From contig NZ_PUHY01000012.1 in the NCBI RefSeq assembly GCF_002967765.1, positions 992,001 to 1,056,000 on the forward strand: 64,000 bases of DNA. Reading direction: 5' to 3'. A program made the position numbers and the translations under genes. The notes under the pieces are model-generated. The model did not search any database. It was not told the DNA's origin and saw only the letters and a program-made list of their open reading frames with translations. This DNA comes from Blastopirellula marina. GTDB lineage: Bacteria > Planctomycetota > Planctomycetia > Pirellulales > Pirellulaceae. Positions 18,406 through 27,271 of this stretch are shown in pieces. How positions within the stretch are numbered: position 1 is the stretch's first letter; each line of letters starts with the position of its first letter.

Positions 18406-20094
18406 ATGCCTCTAGACCCCGATCAGCTTGACCAGCAACTGGCCGAATTGCTCGACGATTTGACCCTTCGTGCCCAGCGGGGCGAAATGGTTGACCTAGA
18501 TGTGGTGGCTTCTCAGCATCCGCATCTGGCGACGGAGCTACGAGAAGTATGGGGGGCCGTCATGTTGGCTGATGCGGTCGCGTTCAACATCTCGGTGACG
18601 AAGCCGAGTGCCAGTGACGAGGAACTTCCCGAAAAGCTCTCGCAGTTGAAGCTGCCACTGAAATTCGGCGACTACGAGCTGCTGGAAGAAATCGGCCGCG
18701 GTGGTATGGGAGTGGTCTATCGCGCACGTCAGATCAGTTTGAACCGCATCGTTGCCGTGAAGATGATCCTCAAAGCGCAATTAGCTTCTGAGGACGAGCT
18801 GAGTCGTTTTCTTGCGGAAGCGGAGTCGGCTGCTCGCTTGAGCCATCCTGGCATCGTGCCCGTCTATGAAGTGGGGCAACGGGATGGTCGATACTACTTC
18901 AGCATGAAGTACATCGAGGGGGAAACGTTGGCCGAACGTCTCGCTCGCGGGCCTATGCCTTCCAAGGAAATCGCTTACATGATGCGGACTGTTTCCAGTG
19001 CGGTGCACGAGGCGCATCAACACGGGATTCTGCACCGCGATTTGAAGCCGTCTAACATCTTGATCGATCGAAGCGGCGCACCGGTCGTAACCGATTTTGG
19101 TTTGGCGAAGCAGGTCACCGGCGACGTGGAAAGTATTACGCGAAGTGGTGCGATTCTAGGGACTCCAGCTTACATGGCTCCCGAACAGGCCAGTGGCGAT
19201 CGTGGTGCTGTCGGGCCGGCGAGTGATGTGTACGGCTTGGGAACCATCCTTTTTGCGATGCTGACAGGCCAGCCTCCTTTTCAAGGGAAGCAACCGGTAG
19301 ATGTGCTCCTGAAGGTTCTCGAGCAAGATCCGCCTTTCCCACATCAAGTCAATCCGCGTGTCGATCGTGACTTGGAAATGATCGCGCTGCGCTGCATGCA
19401 GAAACCGATCGATCTGCGATATCGTGACGCTCAGTCGCTTTGCAATGACTTCGATGCCTATTTGAACGACGAAGCAATCTCAGCACGCAGCGGCCAGTTT
19501 CTGCAAGTGTTCTCACGTTTGTTTCGTGAAACGCACAATGCCCATGTGTTAGAGAATTGGGGCGTGCTTTGGATGTGGCATAGTTTGGTGCTGCTGATTT
19601 GTTGCGTCGTGACTCAGATTCTTGAATGGAACCACGACGAGGTACGCTGGCATTACATCTTGATCTGGACCGTGATCTCGGGAATCTGGGCTGCTTTTTT
19701 CTGGTATATGCGCAGAAGGATGGGGCCGGTGACCTTTGTCGAACGCCAGGTCGCGCATGTTTGGGGATCTGGACTGATTGGCGTGGCGTGCCTATTTCCC
19801 ATTGAATGGATGTTGGGGCTTAAAGCGCTTGAACTTTCACCACTTCTGGCGATCATCAGCGGGATGATCTTCTTAGTGAAAGGGGGTATCTTGACCGGCT
19901 GGTTTTATTTCCAGGCCTTAGCCCTTTTCCTATGCAGCATCCCCATGGCGCTGTGGCCAGATGCGGCACACCTGATTTTTGGCGTGGTGGCCGCAGGCAG
20001 TTTCTTCATCCCTGGGCTGCAATACTATCGGCAGCGGTTACGCACCCGGAGCGAAATGGGGAAGATTGCCGCCCCCTCTACTTTTGTAGAATGA
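18406..20094 (+). CDS. Transmembrane serine/threonine protein kinase
   Basis: A 562-residue Hanks-type kinase. The catalytic domain spans about residues 88-350: glycine loop IGRGGMGVVYRA, lysine in VAVKMIL, catalytic loop HRDLKPSNIL (about 209-218), DFG in TDFGLAKQ and APE in YMAPEQASGD. A helical 85-residue N-terminal part contains the motif VASQHPHLATELREVW typical of planctomycete kinases. After about residue 380 there are six hydrophobic segments, so the kinase is cytoplasmic and bound to the membrane by its C-terminal half. It is co-transcribed with the preceding sigma factor. Its last 17 bases overlap the convergent hemP gene. Confidence 0.92.
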   Translation: MPLDPDQLDQQLAELLDDLTLRAQRGEMVDLDVVASQHPHLATELREVWGAVMLADAVAFNISVTKPSASDEELPEKLSQLKLPLKFGDYELLEEIGRGGMGVVYRARQISLNRIVAVKMILKAQLASEDELSRFLAEAESAARLSHPGIVPVYEVGQRDGRYYFSMKYIEGETLAERLARGPMPSKEIAYMMRTVSSAVHEAHQHGILHRDLKPSNILIDRSGAPVVTDFGLAKQVTGDVESITRSGAILGTPAYMAPEQASGDRGAVGPASDVYGLGTILFAMLTGQPPFQGKQPVDVLLKVLEQDPPFPHQVNPRVDRDLEMIALRCMQKPIDLRYRDAQSLCNDFDAYLNDEAISARSGQFLQVFSRLFRETHNAHVLENWGVLWMWHSLVLLICCVVTQILEWNHDEVRWHYILIWTVISGIWAAFFWYMRRRMGPVTFVERQVAHVWGSGLIGVACLFPIEWMLGLKALELSPLLAIISGMIFLVKGGILTGWFYFQALALFLCSIPMALWPDAAHLIFGVVAAGSFFIPGLQYYRQRLRTRSEMGKIAAPSTFVE

Positions 20095-20278
20095 GCTTGC
20101 CCGACTTGGTCTCGCACAGTCGATAGATCGAATCGCCGTGCTGGATCCAGATTTCTTTCTCGCCTGCCAAGATTTCTTCGGAGGCGATGGTTCGTTTGTG
20201 AAGCGGTGCCGCACAATTCTCCTCGGCGGCCTGGGACGACGATGTCGAGGCTTGAGGATGGTCGTGAGAGGTATTCAT
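20078..20278 (-). CDS. hemP: Hemin uptake protein HemP
   Basis: A 66-residue protein with the HemP signature in the last 25 residues (EIWIQHGDSIYRLCETKSGK then LILQK); the first 40 residues are Ser/Gln/Ala rich. HemP/HmuP proteins are small and linked to haem uptake, and in rhizobia act as regulators of haem-transport genes. The ATG at 20278 is chosen since the longer frame adds a basic stretch with no family similarity. It has its own promoter with an operator-like palindrome about 100 bases upstream. It overlaps the kinase 3' end on the opposite strand by 17 bases. Confidence 0.8.
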   Translation of the reverse strand: MNTSHDHPQASTSSSQAAEENCAAPLHKRTIASEEILAGEKEIWIQHGDSIYRLCETKSGKLILQK

Positions 20279-20364
20279 ACGAGGACTTCTCGATGCTTTC
20301 AGATTCAAGCGGAAGCTGAGTAAAAGTCGCTGATGTCCGTTGACACTGGCTAACACTCTGATAG

Positions 20365-20393
20365 GTTATAGCGATATTGATACTCGGTATCAA
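20365..20393 (-). promoter_or_regulatory. hemP promoter with overlapping operator-like palindrome
   Basis: On the minus strand TTGATA (complement of 20388-20393) and TATAAC (complement of 20365-20370) are separated by exactly 17 bases, giving a good housekeeping promoter about 80 bases before hemP. The -35 box is part of a perfect palindrome, TTGATAC-TCG-GTATCAA at 20377-20393. A repressor bound there would block RNA polymerase. An iron or haem regulator of the Fur kind is plausible but inferred. Confidence 0.6.
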
Positions 20394-20523
20394 CCTGTAA
20401 GCTTGAAAAAGCACTTGGTTGCTCTGGAATTGAGATCAAGCGTGCCAGCCGGTCGCCGCCAGCCAGCTTTCGTACCACCCAATTTGTCCCAGCGTTCCTT
20501 CTATCGGGGGGGTATTATCTGGC

Positions 20524-20700
20524 ATGCGTTCTATACAATTTTGCGGTTACGCGACCATGTCGTGGTGGTGGACAGCCATTCGAATGGTGTCGCTTTTTAC
20601 CAAGCGGGCATTTCGCTTTTCGAGTCAAAATCCTGTCGAGGCGAGTGTTCTTCTGGTACTCGGGATGGCCACGATGCTCCTCGCCGTCGCGTGGCTTTAG
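20524..20700 (+). CDS. Possible small membrane protein
   Basis: A 58-codon ORF (or 47 codons from the second ATG at 20557) with a Trp-rich start (MSWWWTAIRM), a basic middle and a clear C-terminal membrane helix (VLLVLGMATMLLAVAWL). A G-rich run lies about 13 bases before the first ATG. It lies divergent from hemP in an otherwise empty stretch. I do not recognise it. The hydrophobic C-terminus and basic flank look protein-like, but there is no other support. Confidence 0.35.
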   Translation: MRSIQFCGYATMSWWWTAIRMVSLFTKRAFRFSSQNPVEASVLLVLGMATMLLAVAWL

Positions 20701-20917
20701 GTTGTCATCTTTGCCTCAGTCCCGTTTAACTCTCATCGTTCGCAGAGGTGTTTCAAGCCGAAAATCAGACAACGATCGACACAGTAATATCGATCTCAAA
20801 GAGTCTCTCCAGCGAATGCCGCGTGTGGATCTTTTGTCGCAGAAAGATCCACCGCGGTCTTTTGGTGGTTGGCTCGACCAAGGACGCTTTGGGCTTGAGC
20901 GTCCAAGTGCTGCGTGA
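20701..20917. other. Rest of the 20.4-20.9 kb gap
   Basis: No gene is supported here. Two short overlapping open frames on the plus strand (ending at 20917 and 21026) have protein-like composition in parts, but neither has a ribosome site or a recognisable motif, and one runs into the 3' end of the next gene. Confidence 0.4.
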
Positions 20918-21673
20918 TCAATCTTTCTCGACGGAAGTTTCCCAGCCTTCGTACTTGCCTTCTAACGCGTTGGCCAATTTCAGTAGCTCGTTTGTGACGT
21001 CGTTGATTGAATTCCAGTCGACGTAATCAGTACGCTCAAAACGGACGCAATACGGATATGGGGCTTCTAGCGTTTCAGTTGTAAGCTCGTGATTAGGTTG
21101 AAAGCCTCGCTGGCGAATCGCGTCGATAAACTTGGCTCGTGAAAGTTCGCCGGTGAAGTGAGCCCAATGGAAGACGAGCCGTTCCTTCTCAAGCTTGTCC
21201 CCTTCGTCACTCAGTAATTGCACGACCTGACGGTTCTTCATTATTTGCAGATCGTAGGCCGTTGGGTACATAAACTTCAGATAATGTTCCCATTGCGGGT
21301 CTTGCTTGGAATCGCACGCCCAATGATGCGTCCCAATCGATGTCATCACCTGCTCGACATTTTCTTGGAAACCTCGTGCCGACCGAGCGTAGAAATAGAG
21401 TTCGCGTCGTCCTTCGCGTGCGACACAACCAACATGCAGAGCACGGACTTCGCTGCTAATCGCGTCGGTCAAAGCATCTTCGATCGCATGGATCGATTCG
21501 TATTCGTCGTCGGTGATCATGCCGTGACCGTCAGGGGAATTCAGCTTGATCCATACCGAGAGAAGACAGTGACGATCCGAGTCAGGGGCCTTGTTGGCGA
21601 TACCAATATCAAGCAGTACCGAGACGAACTGATGATTGATCGTGGTGAAGTAGACATCCCAATTGTCTGACAT
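20918..21673 (-). CDS. DUF695 and RraB-like domain protein
   Basis: A 251-residue soluble protein. The N-terminal 130 residues fit DUF695 (WDVYFTTINHQFVSVLLDIG and VGCVAREGRRELYFYARSAR), and the C-terminal 90 residues (LEKERLVFHWAHFTGELSRA and FIDAIRQRGFQPNH) resemble RraB, the regulator of RNase E activity. The ATG at 21673 is preferred over the frame start at 21718. It follows the VWA gene cluster by 57 bases on the opposite side of its 3' end, so it is upstream of 21731-23998 only in map order: it is the last gene on this strand and may be read through from the operon. Function unknown. Confidence 0.75.
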   Translation of the reverse strand: MSDNWDVYFTTINHQFVSVLLDIGIANKAPDSDRHCLLSVWIKLNSPDGHGMITDDEYESIHAIEDALTDAISSEVRALHVGCVAREGRRELYFYARSARGFQENVEQVMTSIGTHHWACDSKQDPQWEHYLKFMYPTAYDLQIMKNRQVVQLLSDEGDKLEKERLVFHWAHFTGELSRAKFIDAIRQRGFQPNHELTTETLEAPYPYCVRFERTDYVDWNSINDVTNELLKLANALEGKYEGWETSVEKD

Positions 21674-21730
21674 ACCGCAGTCCCTACGAACGTGAAACAA
21701 AAGAGTCTGTGTCGCCAATATATCGGGTGA

Positions 21731-23998
21731 TTACACCATGCTCCAACGTTTTCGTAGATACCATTCCCAGCCGAGAAGACCCACAATTAAGATCAGGTTT
21801 ATCCAACTATCGCGATTCGACTCAGGCCAGGTCCACTTCGTTTGCACTTCGATCTCGGTTTCCGGTGGACGGTTCTTGATCTCGTCGAGAAGTTGTGGAA
21901 GTTCTTCTGGAGTCCAAGTTCGTCCACCGTATTCCTGGGTGATTGCCGACAAAGCGGAAAGCTGCGAAGGTCTAGCCGATGGGTCGGCGAGTTCCAAATC
22001 TTGATCGAAAACAAAGAAGCGGCCTTGGCCAGTACCAACTGTCGTACCCTCTTGGCTGGCGGTCACCTCAATGGTGTAGTCCCCTGTGGTTTCGCCCGCA
22101 TCGAAGCTACCTTCGATCACGTTCTCGCCTGGCAAAGTGCGCAGCGGCGTACGGCTGCCGTCTGGGCCGATCAGGAAGGTCTCGAACGTGACGTTACGAA
22201 GCGGATCACCGCTTTGTGAATTGGCACCAGCGGTGAATCGTATTGGTGCCCCTGGGACAAATCTTCGCTGCCCAAGCTGCACCCAGACATCACGAGTCTC
22301 GAGGCCATCCTTTTTAGCGAGCCACAGGATAATCTGTCGCCAGAAGCGTTTGTGAATCGCTTCCTTACCAGCGAATCCCCATTGCCAAGTGCTGTCTGCG
22401 AGGAAAGCCAACGTACGACCGAGTCCATATTCGCCGGCAACCAACAGGGGATCATCGTTTTGCGATTCAAAAATGATCATGCCACGTGGCTTGGGCCTGA
22501 CAATTTTGTTCGCTCCCTTCAAACTCGGCACGACATCCAATGCTGGGCTGCTGTCGGCATCGGTGCCAAGTGAAGAAAGGAAATGATTTTGCGAGGCGAC
22601 GATCTGTAGTGGGCCTTGGATATGCATATCCGTGCGAATCTCAGCGCCGAGATCTTGTCGATCGAAACGACTCATCTCAACCGGTAAGACCTTCTGCAAA
22701 ATCGTCGTTTGGTAGCCGCCAGCTCCAAACGAGTTGAAGCCGCCCAGCATGATCAACCCTTTTCCATCCTCAACTTCCTTGGCAATCGCGTCGAGCGTTC
22801 CCTCAGTGAGGGCGGACGAGTCGAGATCGCCAATGATGAAGACATCGTACTTCTCCGCTTGGAGATCTTCGGTCAAGTCAATTGGCCATGCATCGCGGCG
22901 ACGGCGATCAATCCAGCGGAAATCGAGTTCCATATCGGCGGACGAAGCAACAACGCGGCGGATTCCCATTTGTTCTGGGCGATCAACCGTGCGTCCTTCG
23001 AGATATAGGATTTTGAGGCCGCCATCTAGAACATTCAGGTATGCGCTCAGGCTGTTGTTCTTCGTGACAAGCTCACCATCCTGATCAGGGACGACAACGC
23101 TCAGCTTGTACTGGCCGGCGGTTTGGGGCACGAACTGAAACGAGACGTCGACTACCTCTTGTACGTTAGGTGTCGAAGCATCCTTCGTTTCGACGATCGT
23201 CTTCTGACCCTTCGCGTCTTCCAAGACCAACTGTACGGGAATCGGAAGATTCGCCATTCCTTGCACGCGAATGGAAGTCTTCACGGTGAGCTCGTTCTTT
23301 ACGAACACCGTGTAGTGATCGGAGAGCGTTTCAACCGCCACATCACGGGCCTGCGCGGGATCGATGGCTTTGCCATAAGGAACCGTGTGCAGAGGAGTTT
23401 CCAATCGTGCTAAGTCGCGGGCCGCTTGCTGCATTTCAACCTGAGGTGTGTAGACTCGCTGAGCTCCATCCGACAAAAGCAGCACGCCAGCGATCTTCTT
23501 GCCGATATTCTGTTGCATCACGGTCGCGAGCGACGAGCCAATATCGGTGAAGCGGCCATCGGGTTGATCAGGAAAAGGAAATCGACCATTGGTGAAGTCG
23601 AGCCGCTTTGCTTCCTCATCGAACTGATACACGGCAACTTCGAGGTTTTCGCCCAGACCAGAAAGTTGCGGCTCGAGACTCTTGAGCGTTTGTTTCTGCG
23701 CTTCCCAGCGGGTTGTCCCGTCACCGGCATCGGGAACCGTCATGCTTCGACTCGAGTCGAAGAGCAAAATCAATAGCGAGGCCTGGGTTTCCTTTACCGA
23801 GCGAACCCAAGTCGGTCGTAAGAGTGTCAACGCAATTAGGAAGATGATCGCGAAACGAATTCCGGTCAGAGCCCAGTGTCGTTTGGTCGTCAGTCCCTGA
23901 AACTGTGGGCGAATTCCCAACAGCGCAACCAACGCGAAGACCAATATCCCCACTAGGAAATAGCTCTCGCCCAAAGGTTGCAGGTACCAGTACGACAT
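21731..23998 (-). CDS. Membrane-anchored VWA protein with glutamine amidotransferase-like domain
   Basis: A 755-residue protein with two N-terminal membrane helices and one at the C-terminus (WINLILIVGLLGWEWYL). A von Willebrand A domain follows the first helices, with the metal site LFDSSRSM near residue 80. A class I amidotransferase-like fold is suggested by KYDVFIIGDLDSSALT and MLGGFNSFGAGGYQTT (about residues 385-440). It is the fourth gene of an operon with MoxR, DUF58 and BatA-type genes. Such sets are thought to act in envelope stress or protein assembly. Precise role unknown. Confidence 0.83.
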   Translation of the reverse strand: MSYWYLQPLGESYFLVGILVFALVALLGIRPQFQGLTTKRHWALTGIRFAIIFLIALTLLRPTWVRSVKETQASLLILLFDSSRSMTVPDAGDGTTRWEAQKQTLKSLEPQLSGLGENLEVAVYQFDEEAKRLDFTNGRFPFPDQPDGRFTDIGSSLATVMQQNIGKKIAGVLLLSDGAQRVYTPQVEMQQAARDLARLETPLHTVPYGKAIDPAQARDVAVETLSDHYTVFVKNELTVKTSIRVQGMANLPIPVQLVLEDAKGQKTIVETKDASTPNVQEVVDVSFQFVPQTAGQYKLSVVVPDQDGELVTKNNSLSAYLNVLDGGLKILYLEGRTVDRPEQMGIRRVVASSADMELDFRWIDRRRRDAWPIDLTEDLQAEKYDVFIIGDLDSSALTEGTLDAIAKEVEDGKGLIMLGGFNSFGAGGYQTTILQKVLPVEMSRFDRQDLGAEIRTDMHIQGPLQIVASQNHFLSSLGTDADSSPALDVVPSLKGANKIVRPKPRGMIIFESQNDDPLLVAGEYGLGRTLAFLADSTWQWGFAGKEAIHKRFWRQIILWLAKKDGLETRDVWVQLGQRRFVPGAPIRFTAGANSQSGDPLRNVTFETFLIGPDGSRTPLRTLPGENVIEGSFDAGETTGDYTIEVTASQEGTTVGTGQGRFFVFDQDLELADPSARPSQLSALSAITQEYGGRTWTPEELPQLLDEIKNRPPETEIEVQTKWTWPESNRDSWINLILIVGLLGWEWYLRKRWSMV

Positions 23999-24028
23999 GA
24001 TGCTTCGCGACGATCCGACGCGCGGATG

Positions 24029-26371
24029 CTAAGTAGTTTCCACTTGTTGACGATAAAAACGATTGGCCATGATGTGCTCCAAGGCAAACACGATCACGAC
24101 GATCAGCATAAGCCAGGGAAATAGCGGTACGCCGAGGCGAGCTTTGCCTTGCTCGCGTACAATCTGCTCTTGTTGCCGAGCTAAGCGATAACGTCCTTCG
24201 CCTAGGACTTCATCGAGTTCTGTTTCCGAAAGCTTTTCCATTCGTGTGGCAAACGGCGGTAAGTTAACGCTAAAACCTGAAGATTTCCCGCCACCCAAGG
24301 GACGAATTCGATAAGTGCCTAAACTGCTGGTAAAAGGAATGGTGATCGTTCCGTTGTCCGGGATCACTTCTTGAGGATCAATTCCGTTGGGTGTGAACAG
24401 AAGATGCGTGGCGGTCTCGTTGTCTTTCGATGTTTGAAGCGTTGCAACATCGCCAGCGACATAATTGAAGTGCTGATCCCCCATCTGTACGGCGTATTTT
24501 GCCATTTGATTCACCAACACAAAGAATGGCCAGGACTGAAAACCGGTGAGCAGTGTGTTCCAGGCATCCTCCTTCGAATCAGAGATCGATGACGTAAACG
24601 TAAGCACGACACCTTTGCCAATTCGCTGTTCGATGAGTGCAGCGACTCCATTCTTGTAGGGGACAACCGTATTGGTTCCTTCCTTCATATCAGTCAGCGA
24701 CCAATGTCGGTCGACGCGAAAGTCGCTCCAAGGAACGGAGGTGCCGATGTCTCGGAATGGGGCGAGGATCGAGTGCTGGTATTCGCGAGGATCCAAGTAC
24801 CAAAGTCGGTCGCCCGCACGCCACTGACGTGCCAGCTTGCCTGGTAAGACCGTTTGGGCGGCTTCGGTGTTGAATGCTTCTTTGACAGCCGATCGCCCCA
24901 AGAACATCATCAAGCCGCCACCCCGCGTAACGAAGCGAGAGAGGGCCTGCCACGTGGTGTCGGACATCGGGCTAGGATCGAGTAAGACGACCGCTTGGTG
25001 CCCTTCCATCTTCGCTGGTGTGAGCTCGCTTTGCTTGATGACATCGATCTTGAATGGAGCTGGGTAACCAGGCGGTGCCAGGGCGTTAACTAAATCGCGA
25101 CTGTTTGCATTGGCGGACTCAACCACCAACAGTGACCAGGGTAGTCGTGCTTCAATGGTAAACCACCGCTTGTTATCGGCCTCCAAACCATCGTCGCCAA
25201 CCAGATCGATCCAGCCATGGTGCGTCCCCGCGGTTAAGCCAGGTAACCTAAACATGACACTTCGTGGCTGGCCATCGACCAGCTCAATCGTTTGACGATT
25301 GCGCCGGGTTGCCGTAGGGGTGATTAACTCTCCATTCTCGACAATCGGAAGTTTGTCATCGGGCGTTTCAATGAACAGTTCGATTGTCTTTGGTTCGTTG
25401 GAGCCGTCCGAGACAATTTCGGCTTGGAGTGTGACGTCGTTGTTTTCCGGAATCACTTCGGCTGACATCACCAAATCGCTGATCGCGACATTCCTAATTT
25501 CGTCGGCACCAACATCGATTACGTACAGAGGAATATCGGGTTGTTCGGCGAGCTTGGCCTTCAAACGCTGAGCGTCCTCTTTGTTCCAAGCCGGGGCAGC
25601 GAGATCGGTTAGAATGTAGATTTCTTTTCGAGCTAGTTCATTCGTGTCGAGCATGTCGAGTGCGCTTTCGGCCAGCTCGATCAGCGACTTGCCGCCCACA
25701 GCGATCTCTAGTCGCTGAATTGCCTGGCGTGCCGCACCCCGATCTGGCGCAAAGATGGCGGACCGTGCTCTTTGATCGAGGACGGCCATTTCGCTGTCCT
25801 CCGGGAGCTGCGAAGTAAGCCATGTGCCGAGCTCTTGTGCTTTCTCCAGGCGTGTTTGATTTTGAAAGCGATACAGCATCCGAGGTGAAGTATCACAAAT
25901 AATCACCGCCGCAACGGGAGCCTCTTGTTCGCCAACGATTGGGCCACTACTACTGCCGAGGGCCATCACCGCTGTGACAATCGCGCCGACTCCGACGAGC
26001 GAAGTCAGCGCGGTGAGGATGTAAGCCAAGGTTCGATTGGTACCGGCAAGCCAAGCCGCTGCCGTTACGAATGCGCCAATCAAGAGGATCAAACCCAACG
26101 ATCCGGAGAGAACCCACTTCCCCAAAGCTGCCGAAGCAACGCCAGGACGGGCCAATGCGGCGACTAGCAACAGCACAGCCAGACAGCGTAAAGCCAACAA
26201 GACCCAATGTTTCAATTGCAAGCGACGCGTGTTTTGCACGCTGCGCTGTCGCACAAAACGGAGGGCAGGGAACTCCAATTGTTTCGGCTGCTGCCGCATC
26301 ACCAAGTGCAAGATGATGGGCACGGCGACGAGCAGGCCTCCTAGCAGCAGGCCGACGTTGGCAAACTGCAT
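24029..26371 (-). CDS. BatA-type membrane protein with VWA-like domain
   Basis: A 780-residue protein. The N-terminus matches the aerotolerance regulator (BatA) N-terminal domain: a first helix, then LVMRQQPKQLEFPALRFVRQ and a second helix (HWVLLALRCLAVLLLVAALA). Two more hydrophobic stretches follow, then a VWA-like domain from about residue 175 with a degenerate metal site (IICDTSPRMLYRF). A last helix lies at the C-terminus (LFPWLMLIVVIVFALEHIMA). It starts 3 bases after the DUF58 gene and is followed by another VWA gene 30 bases later. Planctomycetes keep such long Bat proteins next to DUF4159 genes, as here. Confidence 0.83.
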   Translation of the reverse strand: MQFANVGLLLGGLLVAVPIILHLVMRQQPKQLEFPALRFVRQRSVQNTRRLQLKHWVLLALRCLAVLLLVAALARPGVASAALGKWVLSGSLGLILLIGAFVTAAAWLAGTNRTLAYILTALTSLVGVGAIVTAVMALGSSSGPIVGEQEAPVAAVIICDTSPRMLYRFQNQTRLEKAQELGTWLTSQLPEDSEMAVLDQRARSAIFAPDRGAARQAIQRLEIAVGGKSLIELAESALDMLDTNELARKEIYILTDLAAPAWNKEDAQRLKAKLAEQPDIPLYVIDVGADEIRNVAISDLVMSAEVIPENNDVTLQAEIVSDGSNEPKTIELFIETPDDKLPIVENGELITPTATRRNRQTIELVDGQPRSVMFRLPGLTAGTHHGWIDLVGDDGLEADNKRWFTIEARLPWSLLVVESANANSRDLVNALAPPGYPAPFKIDVIKQSELTPAKMEGHQAVVLLDPSPMSDTTWQALSRFVTRGGGLMMFLGRSAVKEAFNTEAAQTVLPGKLARQWRAGDRLWYLDPREYQHSILAPFRDIGTSVPWSDFRVDRHWSLTDMKEGTNTVVPYKNGVAALIEQRIGKGVVLTFTSSISDSKEDAWNTLLTGFQSWPFFVLVNQMAKYAVQMGDQHFNYVAGDVATLQTSKDNETATHLLFTPNGIDPQEVIPDNGTITIPFTSSLGTYRIRPLGGGKSSGFSVNLPPFATRMEKLSETELDEVLGEGRYRLARQQEQIVREQGKARLGVPLFPWLMLIVVIVFALEHIMANRFYRQQVETT

Positions 26372-26374
26372 CGG

Positions 26375-27271
26375 TTAAAACCTTGATTGGCGATTGATGA
26401 GATACTCGGTGAGGGCCTTGTCGAACTGCATGCTGGTGTCGAGCGCAACGTAGTCGACGCCAGCTTGAACGCAGTCTTGGCGATACTTGTCGCGGTAAGC
26501 GTTGATCTCTTTCTGGTAGTCTTGGCGATAGTTGTTCGCGTCGACTTTCATCTTCTCTTTCGTTTCCGGATCTTCCAGTTCCACCATCCCGTCGAATGGA
26601 AACGTAACTTCCGCTTCATCCAAAATGTGAAACAGGATCACATCGTGATCGCGATGTCTCAGTTGATAGACGGCTCGCATCACTTCATCGGGCTCGGCGA
26701 GAAGATCCGAAAAGATCATCACCACGCTGCGATGTTTCAACATGGCAGCTAGTTGCGAGAGGCTGTGGGCGATATCGGTTTCGCCGGTTGGCTTCAAATT
26801 GGCCAGCAGGGATAAAACATCGCCGAGTTGCTTCCGCTTCGATTTCGGAGGGAGACTTGCGCGGATTTTCGTATCGAATGTGACAAGCCCCACAGGGTCT
26901 TGCTGATGGACCATCAGGTAGCAGAGTGCGGCAGCCAGCGAGATGGCATAGTCGAACTTCGTCATCTCTTGCCGATAGGTGTATGCCATCGAGCGGCTGA
27001 GGTCCATCACCAGGTAACCCGTGATGTTCGTTTCTGCTTCAAACTTCTTGATGTAGTAGCGATCGGTCTTCGCATAGACCAGCCAGTCGATATCTTTCGG
27101 GTCATCACCATGCTCGTAACGGCGATGTTCACTGAATTCGACTGAGAAGCCGTGATAGGGACTCGCGTGTAATCCTTGCAGAAATCCTTTGACGACGAAC
27201 TGAGCGCGCAAGTCGAGCCGTGAGATCTGGCGGATCACCTCAGGCTTCAAATAACTTTCGGCAGTGGTCAA
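26375..27271 (-). CDS. DUF58 domain protein
   Basis: A 298-residue soluble protein of the DUF58 family. Family features are the RRYEHGDDPKDIDWLVYAKT motif and a VWA-like beta strand with MDLSRSMAYTYRQ (metal-site-like DLSRS). Proteins of this family sit between MoxR ATPases and Bat proteins and probably act as adaptor or client-binding partners. Its start overlaps the moxR-type stop by 4 bases, showing translational coupling. It has no membrane segment. Confidence 0.9.
   Translation of the reverse strand: MTTAESYLKPEVIRQISRLDLRAQFVVKGFLQGLHASPYHGFSVEFSEHRRYEHGDDPKDIDWLVYAKTDRYYIKKFEAETNITGYLVMDLSRSMAYTYRQEMTKFDYAISLAAALCYLMVHQQDPVGLVTFDTKIRASLPPKSKRKQLGDVLSLLANLKPTGETDIAHSLSQLAAMLKHRSVVMIFSDLLAEPDEVMRAVYQLRHRDHDVILFHILDEAEVTFPFDGMVELEDPETKEKMKVDANNYRQDYQKEINAYRDKYRQDCVQAGVDYVALDTSMQFDKALTEYLINRQSRF

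Noticed and set aside
20645-20917. 90-residue plus-strand frame ending at 20917
   Set aside because: Partly protein-like, but no ribosome site, no clear start, and two overlapping alternative frames of equal quality.
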